A program made the position numbers and the translations under genes. From the NCBI RefSeq assembly GCF_007860125.1, contig NZ_SJPW01000001.1, positions 62,001 through 126,000 on the forward strand: a DNA stretch of 64,000 bases. Reading direction: 5' to 3'. This document shows, piece after piece, positions 26,942 through 36,291 of the stretch. The stretch comes from Rubripirellula tenax. GTDB taxonomy: Bacteria > Planctomycetota > Planctomycetia > Pirellulales > Pirellulaceae. Within the stretch, counting starts at the first letter, position 1. Each line of letters starts with the position of its first letter. Below the pieces are notes generated by a model. It was not told where the DNA came from and did not search any database. It worked only from the letters and a program-made list of their open reading frames with translations.

Positions 26942-28012
26942 ATGAGAACATTTAAGTGCCGTTGTGGAAACACAACCTTCTTTGAGAACTCGCGTTGCGT
27001 CGCCTGCGACCACGCCCTGGGATGGTGCCCGGCGTGCGACAACATGACCACGCTGTTATCGACAGCGGAAGGCAAAAGCACGCTGCAATGCGGGCACCAA
27101 GCGTGCGGTGTCACGCTGGTCAAGTGTCGCAACTATACGCTGCACGGCGTCTGCAATCGCTGCTGCCTAAGCGAAAACAGTGATGCAAAAGATGCGGACC
27201 TGTGCGACTACTGTCGGTACAACGATACGATTCCCGACTTGTCGGTTCCGGGCAATCGGGACATGTGGTTGCAGTTGGAGGAAGCGAAGCGTCGATTGCT
27301 GTACACGTTGGACCTACTGAAACTTCCCTACGGAACCAAAGAGGAAGGCTTCGTGCCGCCGCTTGCATTTGATTTCAAAGCCGACAAGCTGCTTCAAGAC
27401 AAACAGTGGCGTTCGCTGGGAAAAGAAGAGCGGGTTTACACGGGCCACGCCGACGGGAAGATCACAATTAATTTGCGCGAAGCCGATTCGGTGGAAAGAG
27501 AAAGGAATCGCGTTTTGTTCCAGGAGGCCCATCGAACGGTCGTTGGACATTTCCGTCATGAGATCGCGCATTACTATTGGCAGATGCTGGTTCAAGGAGC
27601 CTGTGAATCCGAATGCAAAGCCGTTTTCGGGGATCACGCCGAACCCACCTACAGCGAAGCCCAAAAGCTGTATTACGAAGATGGCCCCAAGCCGCACTGG
27701 CAAGCCGCTTATATCAGTGCCTATGCCACGATGCACCCGTGGGAAGATTTCGCCGAAACCTTTGCCACTTACCTGGACATGGTCAGTGTCCTGGACACGG
27801 CTTGGAACGTGGGCATCCACGGCGGTTGTGATCCGACGAGTGCCGAGTTGCCCACCATGGTCGACGCATACATTCGACTCGGTGTCGTTCTCAACGAAAC
27901 CAACCGTGCGATGGGATTGATCGACTTGGTGCCGGAAATTTTGACGCCCGCTGTCGTGACGAAACTTGGTTTCGTGCATGACCTGGTCCGAAAGGCGTCG
28001 TTGCACTCATAA
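26942..28012 (+). CDS. Zinc-ribbon putative metallopeptidase
   Basis: A 356-residue protein. The N terminus (about residues 1-100) is a cysteine-rich multi-ribbon region with repeated CxxC pairs (KCRCG, CVACDHALGWCPAC, VCNRCC, CDYCRY). The second part has a zincin motif GHFRHEIAHYYW (HExxH type), followed by EDFAETFATYLDM, a likely third ligand region. This is the architecture of uncharacterised zinc-binding peptidases found in proteobacteria and planctomycetes. The ATG at 26942 starts directly at the first zinc ribbon. There is no signal peptide, so it is cytoplasmic. The substrate is unknown. Confidence 0.82.
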   Translation: MRTFKCRCGNTTFFENSRCVACDHALGWCPACDNMTTLLSTAEGKSTLQCGHQACGVTLVKCRNYTLHGVCNRCCLSENSDAKDADLCDYCRYNDTIPDLSVPGNRDMWLQLEEAKRRLLYTLDLLKLPYGTKEEGFVPPLAFDFKADKLLQDKQWRSLGKEERVYTGHADGKITINLREADSVERERNRVLFQEAHRTVVGHFRHEIAHYYWQMLVQGACESECKAVFGDHAEPTYSEAQKLYYEDGPKPHWQAAYISAYATMHPWEDFAETFATYLDMVSVLDTAWNVGIHGGCDPTSAELPTMVDAYIRLGVVLNETNRAMGLIDLVPEILTPAVVTKLGFVHDLVRKASLHS

Positions 28013-28094
28013 CAAAACTCATGCGTCCCTGCTCAACCAGAATTCCACCGATAACAATTTTGTAGAAGCAGTAAGGATCGAGTGGGAAGTAATA

Positions 28095-28153
28095 GTCGCC
28101 TTTCGCTCCGCGAAAGTTGCGTAAAGCGTTGCTTTCGCAGAGCGAAAGACGAC
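28095..28153. repeat. Nested palindromic repeat between convergent genes
   Basis: Two 22-bp arms (28095-28116 and 28132-28153) are inverted copies of each other with 20 of 22 matches around a 15-bp loop. Each arm is itself a near-palindrome (CTTTCGC...GCGAAAG). It lies between the convergent metallopeptidase and nupC genes, so it may serve as a bidirectional terminator or be a REP-like element. No T-tract follows, which argues against a classical terminator. Confidence 0.6.
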
Positions 28154-28172
28154 ACTAAAAAACCGCTCGATC

Positions 28173-29417
28173 CTAAAGCAGCAACCCGGCCACCGCGCCG
28201 GTCATGCAGCACGCCAGCAGTCCGCCGAACATGGCTCGCAATCCCAGCCTTGCCAGGTCGTCTTTTCGCGAAGGTTCTAGCCCGCCTATGCCGCCGACCT
28301 GGATACCGATCGCACCAAAGTTACTGAACCCGGCCAGTGCGTACGTCAACACCGTCTCGGTACGCAGGCTGATCTGGCCGCCTTCGCCGGTACTGAGTTT
28401 CCCCAACGCGTCATAGGCGATGAACTCGTTGGCGACCGTTTTCAGTCCGATCAAACGTCCGGCTTCCATGCACTCGGCGGCCGGGATGCCAAGCAACCAC
28501 GCCAGCGGCCAACACACATAACCTAGAATCACTCCCAACGTGATTCGCGGATCGTTGTTGGTATCGACTAGCCCGACCAACGAACAACCGTAACCCAAAA
28601 TCACGTCGACCAACGCCAACAGTGCCAAGAACGCGATCAACATCGCACCGACGTTCAGCGCCAACTTCAATCCGTCGCTGGCGCCTTCGACCGCCGCGCC
28701 GATCAAGTTGACATGACTACCGGCGCTGGCAAGTTTCATTTCGGCAGAAACCTTTTCGGGTTCGGTTTCCGGCACCATCACTTTTGCGATCAACAATGCG
28801 GCCGGCGCGCTGATGATCGACGCGGTCAGCAAGTGCGAGATGTCGATGCCCATGCCTGCGTACACACCCAGCAATCCGCCGGTGACCGTTGCGAATCCGC
28901 CCGTCATCATCGCGCACAATTCGCTGCGTGTCATCGTTGCAAGATAAGGACGCACAACCAGCGGGGCTTCGGTATGCCCGACAAAAACATTGGCGGCTGC
29001 GGAAAGTGTTTCGGCGCCGCTGGTGCCCAGCGAAAACCGCATCACCCACGCCATCGCCCACACCAATCGCTGCATGATGCCGATGTGATACAGAATGCTC
29101 ATCAGCGACGAAAAGAAAATCACCGTTGGCAGCACACCAAACGCAAACGTCGTTAGCAGCGTTTCGTCACCGCGGGCCGAGAACAAAAAACCGCTGCCAG
29201 CGGCGACCGTATCCATCACCTTCTCGAACGCTTCGCCAATTTTGACAAAGACGTAGCGACCGGTTTCCGTTTTCAAGACCAAGAACGCCAGCACCAACTG
29301 CAACGCCAGCCCGCCGACGACCACGCGAACGGGAAATCGCTTGCGATCGGTGCTGATGATCCAGGCCATCAGGATAAAGACGAACAAGCCGAGGACGCAG
29401 ATCAGTCGAGCTTGCAT
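28173..29417 (-). CDS. nupC: Concentrative nucleoside transporter (NupC family)
   Basis: A 414-residue membrane protein of the CNT family. The N-terminal three-helix part is followed by the gate/core domains with GTSGAETLSAAANVFVGHTEAP (in parts), TGGFATVTGGLLGVYA, NEFIAYDALG and the C-terminal GFSNFGAIGIQVGGIG. CNT proteins import nucleosides with sodium or protons. It lies 20 bp after upp on the same strand, forming a nucleoside/pyrimidine salvage unit. Confidence 0.93.
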   Translation of the reverse strand: MQARLICVLGLFVFILMAWIISTDRKRFPVRVVVGGLALQLVLAFLVLKTETGRYVFVKIGEAFEKVMDTVAAGSGFLFSARGDETLLTTFAFGVLPTVIFFSSLMSILYHIGIMQRLVWAMAWVMRFSLGTSGAETLSAAANVFVGHTEAPLVVRPYLATMTRSELCAMMTGGFATVTGGLLGVYAGMGIDISHLLTASIISAPAALLIAKVMVPETEPEKVSAEMKLASAGSHVNLIGAAVEGASDGLKLALNVGAMLIAFLALLALVDVILGYGCSLVGLVDTNNDPRITLGVILGYVCWPLAWLLGIPAAECMEAGRLIGLKTVANEFIAYDALGKLSTGEGGQISLRTETVLTYALAGFSNFGAIGIQVGGIGGLEPSRKDDLARLGLRAMFGGLLACCMTGAVAGLLL

Positions 29418-29437
29418 GGGACCATCTTCGAGCGAGG

Positions 29438-30073
29438 TTAGCCGTGTTGGGGCGTGTCAAAGATACGGTCGCCGGCGTCGCCAAGCCCCGGCACGATGAA
29501 CGAATGTTCGTTCAAGTCAGGATCGATCGTGGCGACAAAGATCTTGACGTTGGGAAAGTCTCGCGCGACGCGATCAACGCCGGCTTGCGCGGCAATGATG
29601 CTGAGCACCCGAATGTCGGGGACGCCCCAGCTGATCAATCGTTCGATGACCATTTCGACGCTGCCGCCGGTGGCCAGCATCGGATCCAGTACCAGTGCGA
29701 CGTTGGGTGCGCCGGACTTGGGTAGCTTGTCGTAGTAGCCGACGGGCTCGGCCGTTTCTTCGTTGCGATACAAACCCAAGTGCCAGACCGCCGCATCGGG
29801 AAGCAAACCCTGCAGCGGTTCGACCATTCCCAAACCGGCGCGCAGAATCGGCACCAGTTCGACACGCACATCGATCCGCTGGCAATCGGCTTCACAGATC
29901 GGCGTTTGGATCTTCACTGGCGTCAGGGGAAGATCTTCGGTCGCCCGCATTCCGACCAAGACCGCCAAGCGACCGATCGCGGCGCGAAAATCATGCGAGC
30001 GGGTTTGCTTGTCACGAACGGTGCAAAGATGGTGTTCAACCAGCGGATGTTCAATCTTTGTGATGAAAGCCAC
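29438..30073 (-). CDS. upp: Uracil phosphoribosyltransferase
   Basis: A 211-residue enzyme that makes UMP from uracil and PRPP. The PRPP-binding loop reads LVLDPMLATGGSVEMVIE, with PILRAGLGMVE and the uracil-binding C-terminal end IVPGLGDAGDRIFDT. The start is a GTG at 30073, with AAGGTG about 10 nt before it. It lies 32 bp downstream of tRNA-Ser on the same strand and is followed by nupC, consistent with co-transcription for pyrimidine salvage. Confidence 0.95.
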   Translation of the reverse strand: MAFITKIEHPLVEHHLCTVRDKQTRSHDFRAAIGRLAVLVGMRATEDLPLTPVKIQTPICEADCQRIDVRVELVPILRAGLGMVEPLQGLLPDAAVWHLGLYRNEETAEPVGYYDKLPKSGAPNVALVLDPMLATGGSVEMVIERLISWGVPDIRVLSIIAAQAGVDRVARDFPNVKIFVATIDPDLNEHSFIVPGLGDAGDRIFDTPQHG

Positions 30074-30105
30074 TGGTTGGTTGCACCTTAAACAGAACGC
30101 TAAGC

Positions 30106-30193
30106 GGACGGTGAGGGATTCGAACCCCCGGTAGAGTTTCCCCCACGCCGGTTTTCAAGACCGGTGCCATAAACCAGACTCGGCCAACCGTCC
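30106..30193 (-). tRNA. tRNA-Ser (anticodon UGA)
   Basis: The 88-nt minus-strand sequence folds into a class II tRNA. The acceptor arms GGACGGT and ACCGTCC pair, the anticodon stem CCGGT/ACCGG encloses the loop CTTGAAA with TGA at 30157-30155, and the T arm holds GGTTCGAATCC. The long variable arm is expected for serine. The 3' CCA is not encoded. It reads toward upp. Confidence 0.97.
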
Positions 30194-30312
30194 CTATTTT
30201 TGTCTTGCGAAATTCTAGCCACGACGATCGACGCTTGCAAAGGCGCCTAGCTGCAACACCAAGCAAGCGAACCGCATCGGAATCGGCGATCGCAAGCCAA
30301 TCCGTCGTTTCG

Positions 30313-30729
30313 CTATTCGCCAGCCTCCCAGTCGCCAAACTTCCATGTCACTGTGGTCGGTGGCGATAACACCGCCGCGCCGATGCCCGAATGGGCAAAC
30401 TCTCCGTCGATCCGGTACGTCCACCCTTCGCTGGCGGACGTCGATCGGCCATCAAGGCTGTGGACGAATGCGGTCGTGCCGCTGCCGGAAATTTCGACAG
30501 GCATGTCCCTGGCTGATTCCATGACTTGTTCCAACGTCGTCCCCTCAGCAACTTCGTCGACCGTGAACGCCTTCGTGCCATCCGCCGTCACGATTTCGAT
30601 GGTCACGACCCCAGTGGGCGTGCCGACGCCTGCCACAGCATCCGTGGCAACGGGAGCAGCATTCCGCTGGCAACCTGAAACAACCAAGGCGGCAATCAAG
30701 ACAAAACCAAGGAGTGAAAAATTTCGCAT
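30313..30729 (-). CDS. DUF4430-like lipoprotein
   Basis: A 138-residue exported lipoprotein. The signal peptide ends in a lipobox (VVSGC, cysteine at residue 20). The mature part starts with VTIEIVTADGTKAFTVDEV and has the ligand-binding-like pattern of DUF4430 proteins (GTTLEQVMESA, then GWTYRIDGEFAHSGIGAAVL with a following TVTWKF strand). DUF4430 domains occur in cobalamin-binding and other surface proteins; a ligand cannot be named here. It is a single gene between rpmJ and tRNA-Ser on the minus strand. Confidence 0.75.
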   Translation of the reverse strand: MRNFSLLGFVLIAALVVSGCQRNAAPVATDAVAGVGTPTGVVTIEIVTADGTKAFTVDEVAEGTTLEQVMESARDMPVEISGSGTTAFVHSLDGRSTSASEGWTYRIDGEFAHSGIGAAVLSPPTTVTWKFGDWEAGE

Positions 30730-30849
30730 CGCAGGGTTCTCTGGGCATGAGCAAACGAAAAAACGACCAACTTGGAAAAGTCGGTCGCTTCGTATGAATA
30801 GAGCCTGGGCCAGAATTGTGGCTTAGCGAGTCGGATTCGCGACGTCCGC

Positions 30850-31002
30850 TTAACGACGGGCCTTTTTGACCTTCGCGCCGCCTTGGCGGACCTTGAACTT
30901 CGGATTGCTCTTGCAGATCACATAGATCCGACCGCGGCGTTTGACCACTTGGCAATCGGGATGGCGGTACTTCAGGGCACCAATGCTGCTGACAACTTTC
31001 AT
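30850..31002 (-). CDS. rpmJ: 50S ribosomal protein L36, zinc-free type
   Basis: A 50-residue protein beginning [18 protein letters not shown] and containing [20 protein letters not shown]. Only two cysteines remain (in PDCQ and VICKS), so the four-ligand zinc site of the classic L36 is absent, as in the alternative zinc-independent type. A ten-residue basic tail ([10 protein letters not shown]) extends past the usual end. The ATG at 31002 is chosen by family fit. Confidence 0.93.
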   Translation of the reverse strand: MKVVSSIGALKYRHPDCQVVKRRGRIYVICKSNPKFKVRQGGAKVKKARR

Positions 31003-31199
31003 CGGATCGCTCTTCGGGAACTTATGGTTTACGTTTTGGCTTGAATGTTCAGTTTGACCGCGCGTCGCTGGACCACGTCGGGCGGACCGGGAGTATACCA
31101 ATCTTGGGAAAACCTTCAACGCCAAAGCTGTCAATCGTCAAACATCCTCCGATCACACCACTCCAATTGCCCCCTCTCATAGCATTGAAAGCGAGAAAA

Positions 31200-32390
31200 A
31201 TGGCCCGAATCGCGTACTTCGACTGCCTCTCCGGCATCAGCGGCGACATGACTTTGGGAGCTCTGGTGGATCTGGGGGCCGATATTGCCGCGATCGAGGC
31301 GGCGGTCCGCTCGATGGGGCTGCCCGAATTGTCGATGACTGCCGAAATCGTCAAAAAGTGCGGTTTTCGTGCCGTCCACGTCAAAGTCGGTCACCCCGAC
31401 GAACACGCCCACCGCCACCTGCACCACATTCACGAGATGATCGACCGGGCGACCGAGGTCGACGAAACGGCGAAAACGCTGGCGAAGAAAATTTTCCAGG
31501 AAGTCGCGGTCGCCGAGGCCAAAGTCCACAATTCGACCTTAGAAAAAGTTCATTTTCACGAGGTCGGCGCCGTCGATTCGATCGCCGATATCGTCGGCAC
31601 GGCGGTTGCGTTCGGGATGCTGGGCATCGAAACGGTAGCCGCGTCCCCCGTCCCCACCGGCACCGGATTCATCACGATCGCCCACGGCCGAGTTTCCGTA
31701 CCGGCGCCGGCCACGGCCGACATCCTGAGGGGTGTGCTGATCGCACCGTCGGACATCGAGGCTGAACTGACGACGCCGACTGGCGCCGCGATCTTGAAAG
31801 CCACCTCGCAATCGTTTGGGCCGATGCCCGGGATGACGATCCACTCGATCGGTTACGGCGCGGGAACACGCGACTTGACCGGACAAGCCAATGTGCTTCG
31901 CGTGTTGCTGGGCGATGCGAATCAAACCAGCGTGATCGCGAACGTCGACGCCGACCGCGCAGTCGTCTTGGAAACGAACATCGACGACTCGACCGCCCAG
32001 CAGATCGCCGATTGCGCCGAGCGTTTGATGGCGGCGGGAGCATTGGATGCTTTCCAAACACCTTGCACGATGAAGAAGGGCCGTGCGGGAATCTTGCTGA
32101 CCGTGATCGCGGCTCCATCCCGAGTCGGAATGTTGGAACAGATCATTTTTGAACACACTTCGTCGATCGGCATCCGCCGTCACTCTGTTGACCGACACAA
32201 ATTGGTTCGCCACGCCGAAACGATCGAAACAAAGTTCGGCCCGATTCGCGGCAAAGTGGTAACGTTGCCCAGTGGCCAACTGAGATTGACGATCGAGGAT
32301 GACGACGCTCGCGCCCTTGCATCGATCAACAAAACGACGACGGACGATATCCGCCGCGAAGCGACGAAGGCCTGGATGAACCGCGTATGA
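31200..32390 (+). CDS. larC: LarC, nickel insertion for the pincer cofactor
   Basis: A 396-residue protein starting RIAYFDCLSGISGDMTLGALVDLG. Its histidine-rich segment HPDEHAHRHLHHIHEMI fits nickel binding, and FHEVGAVDSIADIVG and ETNIDDSTAQQIADC are family motifs. LarC inserts nickel into the pyridinium-based pincer cofactor of lactate racemase and related enzymes. Here it is one uninterrupted frame, unlike Lactobacillus, where a programmed frameshift joins larC1 and larC2. No larA, larB or larE is nearby. Confidence 0.93.
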   Translation: MARIAYFDCLSGISGDMTLGALVDLGADIAAIEAAVRSMGLPELSMTAEIVKKCGFRAVHVKVGHPDEHAHRHLHHIHEMIDRATEVDETAKTLAKKIFQEVAVAEAKVHNSTLEKVHFHEVGAVDSIADIVGTAVAFGMLGIETVAASPVPTGTGFITIAHGRVSVPAPATADILRGVLIAPSDIEAELTTPTGAAILKATSQSFGPMPGMTIHSIGYGAGTRDLTGQANVLRVLLGDANQTSVIANVDADRAVVLETNIDDSTAQQIADCAERLMAAGALDAFQTPCTMKKGRAGILLTVIAAPSRVGMLEQIIFEHTSSIGIRRHSVDRHKLVRHAETIETKFGPIRGKVVTLPSGQLRLTIEDDDARALASINKTTTDDIRREATKAWMNRV

Positions 32391-32417
32391 GTTCCCAGAA
32401 AACGCGGCACGGCAAAG

Positions 32418-33104
32418 TCAATCGTTCGCGGTGGTCGCATCATAGATCAACCCATGCTTGTGACGGACGATTTCGCCTTTGACCAAGTAGATGACGTCTT
32501 CGGAAATATTTTCGGCCAAGTCGGCAATCCGTTCCAAATGACGCGATGCGCTAAAGCAATGGACACCCGGTTCGATCAGGTCGGGATCGGTTCGCATGAT
32601 GGTGTGCAGTTGGTCGATCACGACGCGGTTCATCGTGTCGATAAGAGTGTCCAACTTGATCGCTTCGGTTGCCTTCTTTGCATCGCGTTCGACGAATGCA
32701 TCGAGCGAAATTTTGACCATCTTGTTCGTCGCAACGACCATCTCGGTCAATTCGTCGGGGACCGGAAACAGCGGGTAAAGGTCAAGCGACTTGGCCCGTT
32801 CGGCGATATTGCACGCCAAGTCGGCCATCCGTTCCAGTTCGCCGTTGACCTTGACGACGCAAATCAGCCAGCGCATATCCGTGGCAACGGGTTGATGCAG
32901 CGCCAACAGCTTCAAGCATTCTTCTTCGATCCGAATATCGGCTTCGTCGACGCGGCTATCGCTTTCGATCACACGATCTGCCAGGTCGGTTCGTCGCTCG
33001 ACCAAGGATCGGACAGCCAATTGAATCATTTGTTCAACGACACCGAATTGGCGAATCAATTCGCCGCGCAGCAGTTCGAGTTCTCGTTCGAGATGCTTGG
33101 TCAT
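32418..33104 (-). CDS. phoU: Phosphate uptake regulator PhoU
   Basis: A 228-residue, all-helical protein, the usual PhoU length. Both tandem three-helix repeats are visible with their acidic metal motifs (SRVDEADIRIEEECL and ERMADLACNIAERA in the first, then SRHLERIADLAENISEDV in the second). PhoU couples the Pst transporter to phosphate signalling. It is last in the pstSCAB-phoU unit, 44 bp after pstB. The ATG at 33104 fits the family start. Confidence 0.95.
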   Translation of the reverse strand: MTKHLERELELLRGELIRQFGVVEQMIQLAVRSLVERRTDLADRVIESDSRVDEADIRIEEECLKLLALHQPVATDMRWLICVVKVNGELERMADLACNIAERAKSLDLYPLFPVPDELTEMVVATNKMVKISLDAFVERDAKKATEAIKLDTLIDTMNRVVIDQLHTIMRTDPDLIEPGVHCFSASRHLERIADLAENISEDVIYLVKGEIVRHKHGLIYDATTAND

Positions 33105-33148
33105 GGTCTATCCGTAGATGAAGTGTGTTGAACGTGCAGCATATTGAA

Positions 33149-34030
33149 TCAACCGAATCGACCGCGAACGTAATCTTCGGTTTGGCGACTCTTAGGAAGT
33201 GTGAAAACTTGCTCGGTCTCGCCGAATTCGATCAGTTTACCTTCAAAGAAAAACGCCGTCTTGTCGCTGCACCGCGACGCTTGCTGCATGTTATGCGTGA
33301 CGATGACAATCGTGTACTGGTCGCGAAGTTCGTCCATCAAATCTTCGATCGCAAGGGTGCTTGATGGGTCGAGCGCGCTGCACGGTTCATCCATCAATAA
33401 CACCTCGGGGCCGACGGCGATCGCACGGGCGATGCACAAGCGTTGTTGTTGCCCACCTGACAAACCCAGCGCCGGTTTGTGCAGTCGATCTTTGACTTCT
33501 TCCCAGACGGCTGCTTTCTCCAGCGACCATTGGACCAACTCGTCGAGTTCCGACTTGCTCAACCGCATGTGCAAACGAGGGCCGAAGGCGACGTTGTCGT
33601 AGATCGACTTCGAAAACGGATTGGGCTTTTGAAACACGATCCCGATTTGACGACGCAGCGATACAACGTCGGTCGCGGGCGAAAGAATATCCAAGTCGCC
33701 CATCCGAAGCGTTCCCGTCGCGTGGGCGGTGGGGACGAGGTCGTTCATCCGATTGATCCAGCGCAGTAGCGTGCTCTTGCCACAACCGCTAGGTCCGATG
33801 AACGCGGTGACCTTGTTTCGTGGGATTTGGATACTTAGCGAATGGAGGGCCTGGAAGTCACCGTAGTACGCATTCAGATCACGGATCTCGATCCGCACGT
33901 CTTCGGGCGCAGGCGAAACCGGTGCTGGCTTGGCGGTCGGCGAAGTCCCCCCATCACCGTCAACGACATCGCTTCCAGCAATGTCCGATAGCGGTCGCGG
34001 GACGCCGGGCAACGAAGGTTCAGCAGACAT
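33149..34030 (-). CDS. pstB: Phosphate ABC transporter ATPase PstB
   Basis: A 293-residue ATPase. Walker A reads [19 protein letters not shown], the signature [16 protein letters not shown], and Walker [14 protein letters not shown]. It powers phosphate import with PstC, PstA and PstS. The ATG at 34030 leaves a 45-residue N-terminal extension before the usual IRDLNAYYG start. An in-frame ATG at 34093, overlapping pstA and with GGTGG upstream, cannot be excluded. The extension is proline/aspartate-rich and not conserved-looking. Confidence 0.94.
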   Translation of the reverse strand: MSAEPSLPGVPRPLSDIAGSDVVDGDGGTSPTAKPAPVSPAPEDVRIEIRDLNAYYGDFQALHSLSIQIPRNKVTAFIGPSGCGKSTLLRWINRMNDLVPTAHATGTLRMGDLDILSPATDVVSLRRQIGIVFQKPNPFSKSIYDNVAFGPRLHMRLSKSELDELVQWSLEKAAVWEEVKDRLHKPALGLSGGQQQRLCIARAIAVGPEVLLMDEPCSALDPSSTLAIEDLMDELRDQYTIVIVTHNMQQASRCSDKTAFFFEGKLIEFGETEQVFTLPKSRQTEDYVRGRFG

Positions 34031-34064
34031 GTGTTGGGACACTATCGAGTGGGTTCGTGTGCGA

Positions 34065-35321
34065 TTAGTAGGACTGGACTTTGTTCCGAACATAGATTGC
34101 CACCGAATTTAGTGCTAACAAAACAATAAGCAACACGATGATCGCAGCGGCGGCGACTTCCTGGTACACGGCCTGCGGCCGGCCGGCCCAGTTAAAGATC
34201 AGTACCGGCATCGTAACAACACTATCCATCAAGTTCTGCGGGCCACTGTTCTTGGCGATTGCCGCCCCCAGCACGACCAACACCGGTGCGGCCTCGCCGA
34301 TGGCCCGTCCGAGAGCCAAAATTGCACCGGTCATGATCCCCGGCAAAGCGGCCGGCAGGCTGACATCACGCGTCGTTTGCCACTGGGTGGCGCCCAACCC
34401 GAGCGACGCTTCACGCAGCGACGGCGGAACCGATCGAAGTGCTTCTTGCGCGGCGATGATGATGACCGGCAAAATCACCAACGACAGCGTTAAACCAGCC
34501 GCCAAGAAACTCTTTCCGAACGGCAATCGGAAGTAATACCACGATCGTTGTGAGTACGAGCCACCGACGGCACCCTGTTTGACCGTCCGCATGCGAGTCG
34601 CCTTGTCGGCCGGCTTCGGACCGCTTTTACGATCCCACGTCCGAACTTCAAATCGATTGCCATCGGCATCGACCGCTTCCACCGGGCCCTCAATCTTGAT
34701 CGTGGGTTTGTCCAGATCCGATTGAGGTATCAAGATTGTTTGGCCCGGTTCGAGCGAAAGAACTTGGTAATAGTGCTTGGCGCCAAACCACTCCCAACCG
34801 CCGGGTTTGTTGACTTGGATCAGCCCGAAGACGTTGAACATATAAACAAACACCGTCAGCCCCAGCAGTCCGAAAACGATCGACGGCACACCGGCCAAGT
34901 TGGCGATATTCAATTGAATGAATCCGTGCAAACCACGAAGCAATTTGCTGGTCGGCTTGAACTCTTCCAAAAAGATCGCCGTCCCGATGCCCAGCGGCAA
35001 CGCCACCAGTCCGCAGACGCCGCACACGAACAACGAACCGATGATCGCCGGGCGCATCCCCGAGGTTTCGGGTTCGAGTTCGCTGTGCGAATTGGCGATT
35101 AAGTCGGCCGATAGACGACTGTGCCCTTGGACGCCGATGGAGATCAACAGCACCGCCAACACGATGACACTGATCGACGCGATCGCGACACAGAGCCAGA
35201 AAAACAATCGGCTCAGTTGCTTTCGCTTACGCGCATCGCTGGCCGCGACCGACGGGTCTTGGTTTACCAACGCCGTCGGCAGTCGCGAAGTTTGCAATTC
35301 GGGGGTCGCCGATTGGCTCAT
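34065..35321 (-). CDS. pstA: Phosphate ABC transporter permease PstA with periplasmic insertion
   Basis: A 418-residue permease, over 100 residues longer than typical PstA. Membrane segments are at about 38-62, 92-118, 142-168, 271-293 and onward. The cytoplasmic coupling loop is near [26 protein letters not shown] (in parts). Residues about 170-268 form a polar insertion (from NKPGG to PFGK) between two helices, probably exposed outside. It overlaps pstC by 4 bp, consistent with tight coupling. Confidence 0.93.
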   Translation of the reverse strand: MSQSATPELQTSRLPTALVNQDPSVAASDARKRKQLSRLFFWLCVAIASISVIVLAVLLISIGVQGHSRLSADLIANSHSELEPETSGMRPAIIGSLFVCGVCGLVALPLGIGTAIFLEEFKPTSKLLRGLHGFIQLNIANLAGVPSIVFGLLGLTVFVYMFNVFGLIQVNKPGGWEWFGAKHYYQVLSLEPGQTILIPQSDLDKPTIKIEGPVEAVDADGNRFEVRTWDRKSGPKPADKATRMRTVKQGAVGGSYSQRSWYYFRLPFGKSFLAAGLTLSLVILPVIIIAAQEALRSVPPSLREASLGLGATQWQTTRDVSLPAALPGIMTGAILALGRAIGEAAPVLVVLGAAIAKNSGPQNLMDSVVTMPVLIFNWAGRPQAVYQEVAAAAIIVLLIVLLALNSVAIYVRNKVQSY

Positions 35322-36283
35322 TGGTAAGACTCTTGGTATCGACGACGAATCAATTGCCCCAACAAAGTCATTCCGAACGTGATCACGAACAAGGTGACGG
35401 CAACCGCATACAGGCTGAAGTATTGAACCGTCCCATACTCGTTTTCGCTCTTGATCATTTCGACGATGAAGCCGGTCATCGTTTGGGATTGTTCACGCGG
35501 GTCCAACGTTGCGGTCGCACGCGTCCCGGCCGCCAGCGCCACGACCATCGTTTCGCCGATCGCGCGACTGAACGCCAACAGGAACGCGGAGATGATTCCC
35601 GACAGCGCCGCAGGCACGACGACTTTGACTGCCGTTTCGAAAGGCGTACAACCCAGACCATAGGCACCTTCGCGAAGCGCCGTGGGCACCGCTCGCATCG
35701 CGTCTTCGGACAAACTGCACACCATCGGCAAACAGAGAATTCCGACGGCGATGCCGGCGCTGGTGGCGTTGAACGTATCGAACGCGCCGCCGGTCATCCA
35801 TTGCAGCGAGGGGCTGATCACCAGGATCGCGAAGTACCCCAGAACCACCGTCGGGATTCCGGCGATGATTTCCAGCGTCGGCTTCAACGTTTTTCGAACG
35901 CGAGTACCGGCGAACTCGGACAAGTAAATTGCCGTGATCAAACCCAGTGGAAGTGCGATGATCATCGCGATGAATGTGACGCGAAGCGTACCGCTCAAAA
36001 GCGGCCAGATCCCGAACTTGGCGTTCGCCAAATTCTGGCTTTGCAGTGCGGTCCACTCGCTGCCGGTGAAAAAATCCGTCAACGAGACGTGCTCGCTTTG
36101 GAAGAAATTCCAGCTCTGGCTGACCAACATCGCAACGATGCAGACAGTTATCAACACCGTCGTCAATCCACAAGCAGCCAAGAACGCAACCACACACCGC
36201 TCGCGAAACTCGCTTGACGCGGTCGAACGGAAATTGCGTTTCTGAAGCGCCGCCGGAAGCGACGAATCTTTCGAGGCTGGCAT
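35318..36283 (-). CDS. pstC: Phosphate ABC transporter permease PstC
   Basis: A 321-residue permease with six membrane segments and the coupling motif VVPAALSGIISAFLLAFSRAIGET (in parts). It contains the GIPTVVLGYFA segment typical of PstC. It forms the channel with PstA. It begins 8 bp after the pstS stop and overlaps pstA by 4 bp. Confidence 0.95.
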   Translation of the reverse strand: MPASKDSSLPAALQKRNFRSTASSEFRERCVVAFLAACGLTTVLITVCIVAMLVSQSWNFFQSEHVSLTDFFTGSEWTALQSQNLANAKFGIWPLLSGTLRVTFIAMIIALPLGLITAIYLSEFAGTRVRKTLKPTLEIIAGIPTVVLGYFAILVISPSLQWMTGGAFDTFNATSAGIAVGILCLPMVCSLSEDAMRAVPTALREGAYGLGCTPFETAVKVVVPAALSGIISAFLLAFSRAIGETMVVALAAGTRATATLDPREQSQTMTGFIVEMIKSENEYGTVQYFSLYAVAVTLFVITFGMTLLGQLIRRRYQESYQ

Positions 36284-36291
36284 CGCTAGTT

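Noticed and set aside
27314-28006. 230-codon minus-strand frame opposite the metallopeptidase
   Set aside because: The plus strand carries the HExxH motif and zinc ribbons; the minus frame has no such support.
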